A stretch of 64,000 nt of DNA from NCBI RefSeq assembly GCF_900450765.1, contig NZ_UGGU01000003.1:930001-994000 (forward strand), read 5' to 3'. Origin of the DNA: Fusobacterium necrogenes. GTDB taxonomy: Bacteria; Fusobacteriota; Fusobacteriia; Fusobacteriales; Fusobacteriaceae. Position numbers and translations under genes: made by a program. A model generated the notes under the pieces. The model was not told the DNA's origin. It did no database searches and worked only from the letters and a program-made list of their open reading frames with translations. This document shows, in pieces, positions 9,192 to 17,887 of the stretch. Within the stretch, counting starts at the first letter, position 1. Every line of letters begins with the position of its first letter.

Positions 9192-9986
9192 TTACTTATT
9201 TTCAAATATTAATATCAATCTTATAAAATCCTCTATTGAAAGATTTTCTGCTCTCTCTGTTTCTGGTATCTCTGCCTTAGCTAATATAACTCTCAACTCA
9301 TCTTTAGAATATCCTAGAGTAGAGAAGTTATTTAATAGATTTTTTCTCTTATTTGAGAAACCAGCTTTTACATATTTAAAGAAAGTATCCTCATCAACTT
9401 GATTTATATATCTATTGTCCTTGTAAAGTTTAATAGACATAAAAGCAGAGTCTACCTTAGGAATAGGAGTAAAGAACTCCTTAGGGATAGTGAATAGATA
9501 TTCAGCCTCTCCATAATATTTCACAGCAAGAGTTAAAACACTTCTCTCCTTACCCTTTTTAGCACAAACTCTTTCAGCTACCTCTTTTTGAACCATAATA
9601 TATATCTCATCTATTACATCTCTATTCTCTATAAGCTTATTGATTATAGGTGAAGTGATATAGTATGGAATATTAGCAACTACCTTTGTCCCAGCTCCTA
9701 CATAGGCTCTCAAGTCAGTTTCTAATACATCGTTCATTACAAGAGTATATTTAGGATTTTCATCAAATTTTTTTCTTAAGATTTTTTCTAAATCTCTATC
9801 TATCTCCACAGTTACAACTTTTTTGGCTGTATCAAGAAGTAGAGCAGTCAAAGCCCCCTCCCCTGGTCCTATCTCTAGTACAGTATCTTCAGCTTGCACA
9901 TTGGATACTTCCATAATTTTTCTTAATATTGCTTTTTGATCAGTTAAAAAATTTTGCCCAAATTTCTTTTTATGTTTAAAGGACAT
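9192..9986 (-). CDS. rsmA: 16S rRNA dimethyladenosine transferase
   Basis: The sequence KKKFGQNFLTDQ, then SAM motif VLEIGPGEGALT, and catalytic NIPYYITSP define RsmA/KsgA. It dimethylates A1518 and A1519 of 16S rRNA in late 30S assembly. I place the start at the ATG 9984-9986 (MSFKHKKK), since the longer frame starts with TTG formed by the GGAGGAG ribosome site itself. It lies 12 bases after hpt and is followed by the terminator at 9155-9183. Length 264 residues is usual. Confidence 0.96.
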   Translation of the reverse strand: MSFKHKKKFGQNFLTDQKAILRKIMEVSNVQAEDTVLEIGPGEGALTALLLDTAKKVVTVEIDRDLEKILRKKFDENPKYTLVMNDVLETDLRAYVGAGTKVVANIPYYITSPIINKLIENRDVIDEIYIMVQKEVAERVCAKKGKERSVLTLAVKYYGEAEYLFTIPKEFFTPIPKVDSAFMSIKLYKDNRYINQVDEDTFFKYVKAGFSNKRKNLLNNFSTLGYSKDELRVILAKAEIPETERAENLSIEDFIRLILIFENK

Positions 9987-9998
9987 TTTCTCCTCCAA

Positions 9999-10520
9999 TT
10001 ATTTTTTTACAATAATACCTATATAAGGCAAATTTCTATGGTATTGATCATAGTCTAATCCATAACCTACAACAAATTCATCTGGAATTTTAAATCCTAT
10101 ATAATCTCCTTTTATTTCAGCAGTTCTTCTACTTGGCTTGTCCAATAAAGTACAAATTTTTAAGCTTTTAGCCCCCCTCTTTTGCAACATTTTTTTTACA
10201 TAACTCAATGTTAATCCAGTATCTATTATATCTTCAATGATTAAAACTTCTTTATCTTTTACATCAACATCTATATCTTTTAGTACATTAATTACTCCTG
10301 TACTTGTTGTTCCAGAATAACTAGAAACACTCATAAAATCAATCACAATCGGCAAATTTATTTCTTTTATCAAATCTGTCATAAACATTACAGAGCCTTT
10401 TAATAGCCCAATAACTAAAATTTCTCTTCCTTGATAATCTTTTTCGAGCTCTTTTGCTAATTCTTTGATTCTTTTCTCCACTTCCTTTCTCGTTAAAAGT
10501 GTTTTTATAGTATATTCCAC
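9999..10520 (-). CDS. hpt: Hypoxanthine phosphoribosyltransferase
   Basis: The PRPP-binding loop LIIEDIIDTGLTL near residue 95 and an early LLKGSVMF loop identify a purine phosphoribosyltransferase. FVVGYGLDYDQYHRNLPYIG is the standard C-terminus of hypoxanthine-guanine enzymes. It salvages hypoxanthine (and probably guanine) to nucleotides. Length 173 residues is typical. It is the first gene of a two-gene unit with rsmA and has its own promoter back-to-back with the PASTA-operon promoter. Confidence 0.96.
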   Translation of the reverse strand: MEYTIKTLLTRKEVEKRIKELAKELEKDYQGREILVIGLLKGSVMFMTDLIKEINLPIVIDFMSVSSYSGTTSTGVINVLKDIDVDVKDKEVLIIEDIIDTGLTLSYVKKMLQKRGAKSLKICTLLDKPSRRTAEIKGDYIGFKIPDEFVVGYGLDYDQYHRNLPYIGIIVKK

Positions 10521-10584
10521 CCTATTTCCTCCTTTTAAAACATAACTTTACCAAGTTATATTTTAATAAAATCAATTACGATAT

Positions 10585-10613
10585 ATTTTATCATTTACTC
10601 TAGAAATTATCAA
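10585..10613 (-). promoter_or_regulatory. Promoter of hpt-rsmA
   Basis: On the minus strand, TTGATA (10608-10613) and TAAAAT (10585-10590) are 17 bases apart. The divergent promoter begins only 7 bases away. Confidence 0.65.
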
Positions 10614-10620
10614 GTAGTTA

Positions 10621-10649
10621 TTGATATTTTATGTATCTTATGATATTAT
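10621..10649 (+). promoter_or_regulatory. Promoter of the PASTA-rsgA-rpe operon
   Basis: TTGATA (10621-10626) and TATTAT (10644-10649) are 17 bases apart, about 35 bases before the PASTA-protein start codon and its GGAGG. Confidence 0.65.
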
Positions 10650-10684
10650 CATTATTATAAAATATACAATTCAATGGAGGAGTA

Positions 10685-11395
10685 ATGAATAAAAAAACAT
10701 TTTTTATCTCTTTGTCAGGATTTTTGGCTTTAGCTTTAAGTATATTTTTTTTTATGGAGATATTTTTAATAAAATATTTTAATGAAAAATTTTATAAAAT
10801 TCCGAATTTAAAATCTTATACATTAAAAGAAGCTGAAGATATCTTAAAAAAGAATGAACTAAAAATAGAAAAAATTGGAGACGAGTTTTCTGCCCTTCCT
10901 ATTGGTGAAATTTTTTTACAGGAACCTGAAGCTAACTCTATAGTAAAAAAAAATAGAAATATAAAAGTTTGGGTAAGTAAAGGAAAAGCTCTTGTAGAAG
11001 TTCCTAATTTAATTGGAATGAACTATCTTGATGCTAAATCTATAGCTGAACAAAAAGGTCTCATCATTGATAAAGTTATTACTGTAAAAGCTCAAGGAAA
11101 TTATAATTCTGTTTTAGCTACAGATCCTAATACTGATACTCTTTTAACTAGAGGTGAAAGAATATCTTTTTTAGTAAATGGTGCTGAACAAGTTTTTGAA
11201 ATAAAAATGCCTGATTTAATTGGCCTTTCCTTCGATAAAGCTTTAGATATACTTACAAAAAATTCTCTTATAATAGGAAATATTGAATTTTCTTCTATAC
11301 CTGGAGTAGAAAAAAATGTTATAATAAAAAGTAGTATAAATGCTGATGAAAAAATACCTGCTGGCTCTACTGTTGATCTTGTAATCAATAACTAA
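10685..11395 (+). CDS. Membrane-anchored three-PASTA protein without kinase domain
   Basis: A short cytoplasmic end and one membrane helix (about residues 8-28) are followed by three PASTA repeats. The repeats begin near KIPNLKSYTLKEAEDILKK (38), VEVPNLIGMNYLDAKSIAE (105) and IKMPDLIGLSFDKALDIL (177). PASTA repeats bind peptidoglycan stem peptides or muropeptides. There is no kinase or transpeptidase domain in its 236 residues. It lies just before rsgA-rpe, the position of the Ser/Thr kinase PrkC in Bacillus-type operons, so it may be a kinase-less relative of the sensor part. Function unproven. Confidence 0.85.
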   Translation: MNKKTFFISLSGFLALALSIFFFMEIFLIKYFNEKFYKIPNLKSYTLKEAEDILKKNELKIEKIGDEFSALPIGEIFLQEPEANSIVKKNRNIKVWVSKGKALVEVPNLIGMNYLDAKSIAEQKGLIIDKVITVKAQGNYNSVLATDPNTDTLLTRGERISFLVNGAEQVFEIKMPDLIGLSFDKALDILTKNSLIIGNIEFSSIPGVEKNVIIKSSINADEKIPAGSTVDLVINN

Positions 11396-11417
11396 AGTTT
11401 TCTTAGGAGGGATAGAA

Positions 11418-12299
11418 ATTAAGGGAAGAGTTATCAATAAAATACAGGGATTTTATTATGTAAAAGTCAATGAAAAAATTTATGAATGTAAATTAAGAGG
11501 AATTTTAAAAAGAAAAGAAAATAAATCTAACTGTGTTGTTGGAGATATTGTAGAAATATCTAAAGATAATTACATTATTAGTATTGAAAAGAGAAAAAAT
11601 TTTCTTGAAAGACCGCTTGTTGCTAACATTGATCATCTTGTAATACAATTTGCTGGAAAGGACCCAAGTATAGATTATGAGAGATTAAATATTTTATTAC
11701 TTAGAAGTTTTTTCTATAAAATCAAACCTATCGTTATAGTTAATAAAATTGATTTATTAAGTAATAATGAAATAAAAGAATTACAAAACAACTTAAAATT
11801 CTTAGAAAAACTTGGAATAAATTATTTCTTAATATCTCAAAAAGAAAATATAGGAATTGAAAATTTAAAATTATTTTTAAAAGATAAAATTACAGCCTTT
11901 GCTGGACCAAGTGGTGTTGGAAAATCGAGTATTATAAATCTTTTACAAAATGAAAAGAAACTAGAAACAGGTGAAACAAGTAAAAAGCTTAAAAAAGGAA
12001 AACATACTACAAAAGATACTAATCTACTTGAATTAATTAATGGTGGTTATATTGCTGATACTCCTGGATTTTCATCTATAGAATTGCCTAATATTAGAGA
12101 TACACAAGAATTAATATCACTTTTCCCAGAATTTAAAAATAAAGGAAATTGTAAGTTTAATGACTGCCTTCATATAAATGAACCGAATTGTGTTATAAAA
12201 AATTGTGTAGAAAATGGTAAGATTATAAAAACTCGATATGAGTTTTACAAAAAAGTTTATGAAAAATTAAAACAAGAGAGGTGGAATAAATATGAGTAA
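11418..12299 (+). CDS. rsgA: Ribosome small-subunit GTPase RsgA, ATT start
   Basis: The frame encodes an N-terminal OB fold ([19 protein letters not shown]) and a circularly permuted GTPase with G4 NKIDL, G1 GPSGVGKSS and G3 DTPGFSS. A zinc knuckle of pattern C-x4-C-x-H-x5-C lies near the end (CKFNDCLH to NCV). It matures 30S subunits. No ATG, GTG or TTG exists in frame between the upstream stop at 11382 and the conserved OB fold. The only well-placed start is ATT at 11418-11420, 6 bases after AGGAGGG. The 3' end overlaps the rpe start by 8 bases. Identity is certain; the start codon is inferred. Confidence 0.93.
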   Translation: MKGRVINKIQGFYYVKVNEKIYECKLRGILKRKENKSNCVVGDIVEISKDNYIISIEKRKNFLERPLVANIDHLVIQFAGKDPSIDYERLNILLLRSFFYKIKPIVIVNKIDLLSNNEIKELQNNLKFLEKLGINYFLISQKENIGIENLKLFLKDKITAFAGPSGVGKSSIINLLQNEKKLETGETSKKLKKGKHTTKDTNLLELINGGYIADTPGFSSIELPNIRDTQELISLFPEFKNKGNCKFNDCLHINEPNCVIKNCVENGKIIKTRYEFYKKVYEKLKQERWNKYE

Positions 12300-12930
12300 T
12301 ATAAAGATTGCTCCTTCAATATTATCAGCAGACTTTAGTAAGTTAGGCGAAGAGATTATGGCTATAGATAAAGCTGGAGCTAACTACATACATATAGATG
12401 TGATGGATGGTAATTTCGTCCCTAACCTTACTTTTGGTCCTCCAGTCATAAAAGCTATCAGAGATAAAACTAACTTGACTTTTGATGTTCATTTGATGAT
12501 AGATAAACCTGAGAGATATATAGAAGAATTTGTTAAAGCTGGAGCTGATATCATTGTAGTTCATGCTGAATCTACTATACATTTACATAGAGTTATCCAG
12601 CAGATTAAATCTTTTGGAAAAAAAGTAGGTGTTTCGTTAAACCCAGCTACTCCTATTGATATTTTAAAATATATTATCAATGACTTAGATATGGTTTTAG
12701 TTATGAGTGTAAATCCTGGATTTGGAGGGCAAAAATTTATAGAAAGTACTTTGCAAAAAATTAAAGATGTAAGGGCTTTAAACGAAACTATAGATATACA
12801 GGTGGATGGTGGTATAACCGATAAAACAATAGGAAAATGTATAGAAGCTGGAGCTAATATCTTTGTAGCTGGTTCTTATGTGTTTTCTGGTAATTATAAA
12901 GAAAGAATTGAAAATTTAAAGAGAGGTTAA
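12292..12930 (+). CDS. rpe: Ribulose-phosphate 3-epimerase
   Basis: This TIM-barrel enzyme of 212 residues interconverts ribulose-5-phosphate and xylulose-5-phosphate. Visible motifs are [15 protein letters not shown], the metal site [19 protein letters not shown], the active-site loop [11 protein letters not shown] and DGGI. It is translationally coupled to rsgA. The rsgA-rpe order is shared with Firmicutes. Confidence 0.97.
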   Translation: MSNIKIAPSILSADFSKLGEEIMAIDKAGANYIHIDVMDGNFVPNLTFGPPVIKAIRDKTNLTFDVHLMIDKPERYIEEFVKAGADIIVVHAESTIHLHRVIQQIKSFGKKVGVSLNPATPIDILKYIINDLDMVLVMSVNPGFGGQKFIESTLQKIKDVRALNETIDIQVDGGITDKTIGKCIEAGANIFVAGSYVFSGNYKERIENLKRG

Positions 12931-12933
12931 AAC

Positions 12934-13617
12934 ATGACTATTATGACTGAAAATATTAGTAAAGTAAATGAAATATTAGAGGATTTTTACAAACTATTTT
13001 ATAAAACTGAAGATATGGCTCTTAAAAGAGGAATTAAGTGTTTAACACACACAGAATTGCATTTAATAGAAGCTATTGGTGAGCAATCTCTTACTATGAA
13101 TGAGTTAGCTGATAAAATTGGAATAACTATGGGAACTGCTACAGTAGCAGTATCTAAGCTTACTGAAAAAGGATTTATAGCTAGAGTTCGTTCTAATTCT
13201 GATAGAAGAAAAGTATATGTATCTTTAACAGATAAAGGAAGTAAAGCTCTTACTTACCATAATAATTATCACAAAATGATAATGTCCAGTATTACAGAAA
13301 ATATTGCTGATAAAGATTTAAGTCATTTTATTGAAATTTTTGAACTTATCTTAGGTGCATTAGAACAAAAAACTGATTATTTTAGACCACTTACAATTGT
13401 AGATTTTAATGTAGGAGAGAAAGTTTCTATTGTCGAAATAAAAGGAACTCCTATCGTTCAAAACTATTTTGCTGGGCATGGAATAGAAAATTTTAGTATA
13501 GTTGAAATAATGAAAACTTCTTCAAATGAAAATTTTGTAATAAAAGCACCTACTGGTGAAATAATTGAATTAGATATCCTAGATGCTAAAAATTTAATAG
13601 GAATTAAAGCTGACTAA
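12934..13617 (+). CDS. MarR-type regulator fused to a FeoA-like domain
   Basis: Residues 1-145 form a MarR winged helix: MNELADKIGITMGTATVAVSKLTEKGFIARV is the recognition region, followed by the SDRRKVYVSLT wing. Residues 150-227 resemble a FeoA/SH3-like domain: NVGEKVSIVEIKG, GIENFSIVEIM, then TGEIIELDILDAKNLIGIK. In DtxR-family metal regulators such a C-terminal domain modulates metal sensing, so metal or redox control is plausible. It is 3 bases after rpe and 14 before rqcH, in the same operon. Target genes are unknown. Confidence 0.8.
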   Translation: MTIMTENISKVNEILEDFYKLFYKTEDMALKRGIKCLTHTELHLIEAIGEQSLTMNELADKIGITMGTATVAVSKLTEKGFIARVRSNSDRRKVYVSLTDKGSKALTYHNNYHKMIMSSITENIADKDLSHFIEIFELILGALEQKTDYFRPLTIVDFNVGEKVSIVEIKGTPIVQNYFAGHGIENFSIVEIMKTSSNENFVIKAPTGEIIELDILDAKNLIGIKAD

Positions 13618-13631
13618 AAAAGGAGCAAAAA

Positions 13632-15254
13632 ATGTTCTATATTGATGGAATATCTTTAAATAAAATAAAAGAGGAATTAAAATCGAATCTTTATGAAAAA
13701 AAGATAAACAAAATTACTAAAAATACTGAAACTTCTCTATCAATATACTTTGGAAAAATAGAGTTAGTTTTCTCTTGTAACCCATCTTTTCCTATCTGTT
13801 ATATTACAAATTCTAAAGAGGGAGTTTTAGAAAATAACACTGGAATAGTAGCTAACATGAGAAAACATCTACTCAATGCTATGCTAATAGATGTAGTCCA
13901 ACTTGGATTCGATAGAATATTACAGTTTAAGTTTTCTAAGATAAATGAGTTAGGTGAAATAAAAAACTATAGTATCTACTTTGAAATAATGGGAAAATAC
14001 TCTAATTTTATTCTTACTGATGGAAACAACAAAATTATTGATTTATTAAAAAGATTTTCATTAGAGCAAAATAGGTTAAGAGCTATGTTTCCAGGAATTC
14101 TTTATGAACAACCTATAATTGAAAAAAAAATATCCCCCTTAGAAGTAGATAATGACAGCTTCAATTCATTTTTAAAAAAAGGAACTTTATTAAAAAATAT
14201 AGAAGGAATTGGAAAATTACTTTTACAAAATATTGATTCTTTTGAAAATTTTAAAACTATTTTAGAGAAAAAAATATCCCCAAAGATATATTTAAATAAT
14301 CAAAAAATAGTTTTAGCAACTGTGTTGAATATAATTCCATTGTCTAAATATGACGAAATTTTAAAATTTAATTCATTTAGAGAGATTATAAATTACTATA
14401 TTTCATCGCAAAACTTATCTAGTACCTTTGAAACTTTAAAAAAACAATTGCTTGATAATATTCTAAAAAGAATAAAAAAAACTGAAAAAGTATTAAATGT
14501 ACTTGCCAAAGAGAAAGAGGAAAAAGCTGACTATGAAAAATATAAGGAGAAAGGAGATATATTAGCTTCTTGTATCTATAACGTAAAAAAAGGTATGCCA
14601 TTTGTAGAAACTTACGATTTTTATAATGATACTATAATAAAAATTCCTCTTGATCCACAAAAGACTCCTCAAGAAAATCTTGAAAAAATATATAAGAAGT
14701 ATAATAAATTAAAAAGAGGCCTTGAAGTTAATGCTAAAAGAATTGTAGAGATTAATGAAGATTTAAATTATCTAAATAGTATTAATCTTTTTATTGAAAC
14801 TAGTAATGATATAAGCAATTTAAAAATTATACATGAAGAGCTCATTTCTCAAGGATATATAAAAATCCAAAATAAAAAGGAGAAAAATAAAAAGCAAAAT
14901 AAAGAGATAGGTTATGGTATCATTGAAGGGAAAAATTATAGAATTCTTTTTGGTAGAAATAATACTGAAAACGATAATCTTACTTTTAAAGTAGCTGATA
15001 AATACGATATTTGGTTACATGCTAAAAATATTCCTGGTTCTCATGTTATTATTCAATGTGATGAACTAAATGATGAACTACTTATGAAAGGAGCAGAGAT
15101 AGCTGCTTATTATAGTAAGGGATTTACTGGAGATAAGATAAGTATAGATTATACTCAAAAGAGATATATTAACAAACCTAAGGGAGCTAAGCCTGGATTT
15201 GTTACATATGTAAATGAGAAAAATATCTTAGTTGTAAAACCAGAAAGAGTATAG
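13632..15254 (+). CDS. rqcH: NFACT protein, RqcH-type ribosome quality control factor
   Basis: This 540-residue protein has the NFACT-N opening (FYIDGISLNKIKEELKSNL), a central coiled-coil, and the NFACT-R domain near residue 455 with DKYDIWLHAKNIPGSHVII. Bacterial RqcH binds stalled 50S subunits and recruits tRNA-Ala to add alanine tails for degradation. Older annotation as fibronectin-binding protein reflects the same family. The ribosome site AAAGGAGC precedes the ATG. It ends the rsgA operon and is followed by an intrinsic terminator. Confidence 0.92.
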   Translation: MFYIDGISLNKIKEELKSNLYEKKINKITKNTETSLSIYFGKIELVFSCNPSFPICYITNSKEGVLENNTGIVANMRKHLLNAMLIDVVQLGFDRILQFKFSKINELGEIKNYSIYFEIMGKYSNFILTDGNNKIIDLLKRFSLEQNRLRAMFPGILYEQPIIEKKISPLEVDNDSFNSFLKKGTLLKNIEGIGKLLLQNIDSFENFKTILEKKISPKIYLNNQKIVLATVLNIIPLSKYDEILKFNSFREIINYYISSQNLSSTFETLKKQLLDNILKRIKKTEKVLNVLAKEKEEKADYEKYKEKGDILASCIYNVKKGMPFVETYDFYNDTIIKIPLDPQKTPQENLEKIYKKYNKLKRGLEVNAKRIVEINEDLNYLNSINLFIETSNDISNLKIIHEELISQGYIKIQNKKEKNKKQNKEIGYGIIEGKNYRILFGRNNTENDNLTFKVADKYDIWLHAKNIPGSHVIIQCDELNDELLMKGAEIAAYYSKGFTGDKISIDYTQKRYINKPKGAKPGFVTYVNEKNILVVKPERV

Positions 15255-15261
15255 GAAATAA

Positions 15262-15294
15262 GGAGAAACATAAGAGGTTTCTCCTTTTTTATTA
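15262..15294 (+). terminator. Intrinsic terminator after rqcH
   Basis: Arms GGAGAAAC (15262-15269) and GTTTCTCC (15277-15284) have a 7-base loop and are followed by a run of six T. Confidence 0.88.
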
Positions 15295-15312
15295 TATTTT
15301 TTCATAAATCTA

Positions 15313-15321
15313 TGATATAAT
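15313..15321 (+). promoter_or_regulatory. Extended -10 promoter of the rhodanese lipoprotein gene
   Basis: TGATATAAT is an extended -10 element (TGnTATAAT). The -35 region 17 bases upstream is poor. The gene starts about 42 bases downstream with AAGGAG. Confidence 0.55.
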
Positions 15322-15362
15322 GTAACTAATGCAAAATATAATAATATAAAGGAGTACTTGTA

Positions 15363-16703
15363 ATGAAGACTATGAAAAAATTACTTTCTACGATTTTACT
15401 TATTAGTATTTTTACTTTATCTGGATGTTTCAAAGAAAAAGAGAATGAAGTACAAAACTATACAGTAATCTCAACACAAGATTTAGAAAAAAATATCCCT
15501 AACTCTAATTGGGTAGTTGTAGATACTAGGGAAAATGATGCTTACAACGGTTGGAGTTTAGATGGTATTGAAAAAGGTGGTCATATTCCTCTAGCTCTTG
15601 ATTTCTCTTCTTCTTGGTTAAATACTAAAACCGAGAGATTGGATTCAATACTTACGACAAAGGGAATTACACAGAATAAAAATATAGTTCTTTATGACTA
15701 TAATAACAAAGATGCTAAAAAAGTTGCTGATTACTTGAATAAAAAAGGATATAAAAATATCTATCTATATAATATCTCAGATTGGATAAACTCTGGAAAA
15801 ACTTTGGAAAGTTATAAAAACTATCAAATGTTAGTTCCTCCTTACTGGGTAAAAAATCTAATAGATGGAAAAAATGGTATCAATAACTATAAAATATTTG
15901 AGGTATCTTGGGGAGATGAAAAAGCTTCTCCAGATTACTTAAAAGGACATATTCCAGGAGCTATTCATGTAAACACTGACCACATTGAAGAGGGTCCTCT
16001 TTGGAATAGAAAATCTGATGAAGAGCTAATTGAATTAGCTAAAAATAATGGAATAACTATTGATACAACTATTGTAGTTTATGGTGCTGATTCTATGCCT
16101 GCTTCTAGATTTGCAGTTATTTTAAAATATTTAGGAGTAAAAGATGTTAGACTTCTAAATGGTGGTACTCAAAAATGGATAAATGCTGGCTATCCTGTAG
16201 AAACTACAGTGAACAAAGCTACTCCTGTGGATAATTTTGGTACTGATAAACCTCTTAACAGAGATTATATCATTGATTTAGAGGGAGCAAGAGAGATTTT
16301 AGCTGATAAAACTGGAAGTAGACTTGTAGATAATAGAGCATGGGATGAATTTATAGGAAAAACTTCTGGATATGATTATATCGAGCCTAAAGGTCGTCCT
16401 GCTGGAGCTGTATGGGGACATGCTGGAACAAATAGTTCCAACTTAGATGATTATAGAAATCCTGATAATACTATGAGAAATGCCTATGAAGTATTACAAA
16501 TGTGGAAAGAATGGGATATCACTCCTGATAAAAGATTATCTTTCTACTGTGGTACAGGTTGGAGAGCTTCTGAAGTTTTATTTTATGCTGATGTAATGGG
16601 AATAGAAAATATCTCTTTATATGATGGTGGTTGGAACGAGTGGAGTGGAAATACTAGTAATGAGCCTAATCCTATAGAGACAGGTATTCCTGCTGGTAAA
16701 TAA
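15363..16703 (+). CDS. Three-rhodanese-domain lipoprotein, YnjE-like sulfurtransferase
   Basis: The N-terminus MKTMKKLLSTILLIS ends in lipobox LSGC at residue 22, so the protein should be lipid-anchored outside the inner membrane. Three rhodanese modules follow (about 35-145, 170-280 and 310-440). Only the last keeps an active-site loop, CGTGWR; the first two have DYNNKD and YGADSM in its place and are probably structural. The length (446) and triple architecture match E. coli YnjE. A CDP-alcohol phosphotransferase and ABC importer like YnjF and YnjBCD lie across a repeat on the opposite strand. Likely role: handling of sulfane sulfur outside the membrane. Confidence 0.87.
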   Translation: MKTMKKLLSTILLISIFTLSGCFKEKENEVQNYTVISTQDLEKNIPNSNWVVVDTRENDAYNGWSLDGIEKGGHIPLALDFSSSWLNTKTERLDSILTTKGITQNKNIVLYDYNNKDAKKVADYLNKKGYKNIYLYNISDWINSGKTLESYKNYQMLVPPYWVKNLIDGKNGINNYKIFEVSWGDEKASPDYLKGHIPGAIHVNTDHIEEGPLWNRKSDEELIELAKNNGITIDTTIVVYGADSMPASRFAVILKYLGVKDVRLLNGGTQKWINAGYPVETTVNKATPVDNFGTDKPLNRDYIIDLEGAREILADKTGSRLVDNRAWDEFIGKTSGYDYIEPKGRPAGAVWGHAGTNSSNLDDYRNPDNTMRNAYEVLQMWKEWDITPDKRLSFYCGTGWRASEVLFYADVMGIENISLYDGGWNEWSGNTSNEPNPIETGIPAGK

Positions 16704-16704
16704 T

Positions 16705-17073
16705 ATGAAAAAAATAATATATTCTACTTTTTCACTCTTACAATTTATAATTTTTTTGATTGGTACGATTCTGACATATCTTTCAGATAAAAAAATGGGG
16801 GTAATGAGGTCTTTAACTTATAGAAACTCAATCTGGAATAAAATGGACTTAGATAGATATCTACTTATCTTGATAACAGTTCTTCTTGTTATCAAGATAG
16901 TAGCTTATCTACCCACTAAGAAAAGGATTTTTCTCATACTTATTGTACTTGATATCATAACCATAGGTTTTATTATTTTTTTCAATACAACAATTATTTT
17001 TTCATATTTTATAATTATATTAGCCCTTGCTATTATTTTAAGCTTAGGTTTAATAAAAACTTTTATCAAATAA
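16705..17073 (+). CDS. Small four-helix membrane protein of unknown function
   Basis: This 122-residue protein has four hydrophobic segments (about 8-27, 52-66, 72-91 and 95-117) and a short loop rich in Arg, Asn and Trp between the first two. It starts 1 base after the stop of the rhodanese gene, so it is co-transcribed with it. The ribosome site must lie in the rhodanese end (GGTAAATA is weak). No family recognised. It may be a membrane partner of the lipoprotein. Confidence 0.65.
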   Translation: MKKIIYSTFSLLQFIIFLIGTILTYLSDKKMGVMRSLTYRNSIWNKMDLDRYLLILITVLLVIKIVAYLPTKKRIFLILIVLDIITIGFIIFFNTTIIFSYFIIILALAIILSLGLIKTFIK

Positions 17074-17077
17074 ATTA

Positions 17078-17300
17078 ATAACTATTCAGATATTTGTGAT
17101 TTAAAAAGAAAACTAAGAATTGTTCCATATTTCAAGAAGTTGATTAACTATGGCTTATCTCACTAAAAACACAAAACTCACTTCGTTCAAACAGTTGTGT
17201 TTTTTAGCGTTCGATTTCGCTGAGTTAATCTAACTTCTCTCCATAAATTACACAATTCTTTGAGTTTTCTTTAAACTATCTTCTCTATCTAAATAGTTAT
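17078..17300. repeat. Dispersed hairpin repeat, complete copy 1
   Basis: This 223-base non-coding element lies between convergent genes. It is built from nested inverted repeats: outer ATAACTATTCAGATA/TATCTAAATAGTTAT, then AAAGAAAACTAAGAATTGT (17105-17123) facing ACAATTCTTTGAGTTTTCTTT (17252-17272). Next are AGAAGTTGATTAAC (17135-17148) with GTTAATCTAACTTCT (17224-17238), and a core AAAACACAAAACT with AGTTGTGTTTT (17193-17203). A second copy is at 54031-54319 and a partial right end at 48800. It resembles a MITE or an RNA-forming intergenic repeat. Confidence 0.85.
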
Positions 17301-17302
17301 TT

Positions 17303-17887
17303 TTATTTTACTATTCTTTTAGCTTCTAAAAATCTCTGAAAAATTGTAATAACTATCATAATAGTAAAGATATATATTACAATCTCAGCCTTCTCTTTTA
17401 ATAGAATAATTAAGCTAAACATCACAAATCCCTCTGTTCTCTCAGCTAAACCAGCTTGATAATAGAAACTTTTCTCACTTTTTTTATCTGTTAAAGAACC
17501 TGTGGTTAAAAATATTGTCATAGCTATTATTATACTAATTGATAGTAACATAGCTGAATAGCTTAACTCTCTATATCTTGAAGCAACCCCTATTATTATT
17601 CCAGACTCTACTATTCTATCAAAGGTTATATCCATAATTGTTCCAAAACCTGAGCTTGAATTTGTTTCTCTTGCAATTGTTCCATCTACAGCATCTAAGT
17701 ATCCCGATAGCCAAAGAACTAAAACTCCTATATAGTTATAACCGAGATAGGTAAAAACTCCACTACTAACTCCTATGAGCATAGCCAAAATAGTTACTCC
17801 ATTAGCTGTGAATCCAAGTCTTAAAAAAAATTGTGCCCCTATTTTTATAACTGGCTGAACATATTTTCTACAATGAGTATCTAACAT
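17303..17887 (-). CDS. CDP-alcohol phosphatidyltransferase, YnjF-like
   Basis: This is a polytopic membrane enzyme of 194 residues with the complete catalytic motif D-G-x2-A-R-x8-G-x3-D-x3-D, seen as DGTIARETNSSSGFGTIMD then ITFD, near residues 67-90. Family members transfer a phospho-alcohol from a CDP-linked donor to a second alcohol in lipid synthesis. The acceptor here is unknown. Its ATG follows the TAG of the ABC ATPase directly, as ynjF follows the ynj transporter genes in E. coli. It is the last gene of the transcript; the repeat at 17078-17300 follows. Confidence 0.85.
   Translation of the reverse strand: MLDTHCRKYVQPVIKIGAQFFLRLGFTANGVTILAMLIGVSSGVFTYLGYNYIGVLVLWLSGYLDAVDGTIARETNSSSGFGTIMDITFDRIVESGIIIGVASRYRELSYSAMLLSISIIIAMTIFLTTGSLTDKKSEKSFYYQAGLAERTEGFVMFSLIILLKEKAEIVIYIFTIMIVITIFQRFLEAKRIVK

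Noticed and set aside
12084-12299. Short ORF with ATG as a separate gene
   Set aside because: It is the C-terminal zinc-knuckle part of rsgA, which is open far upstream to 11418.
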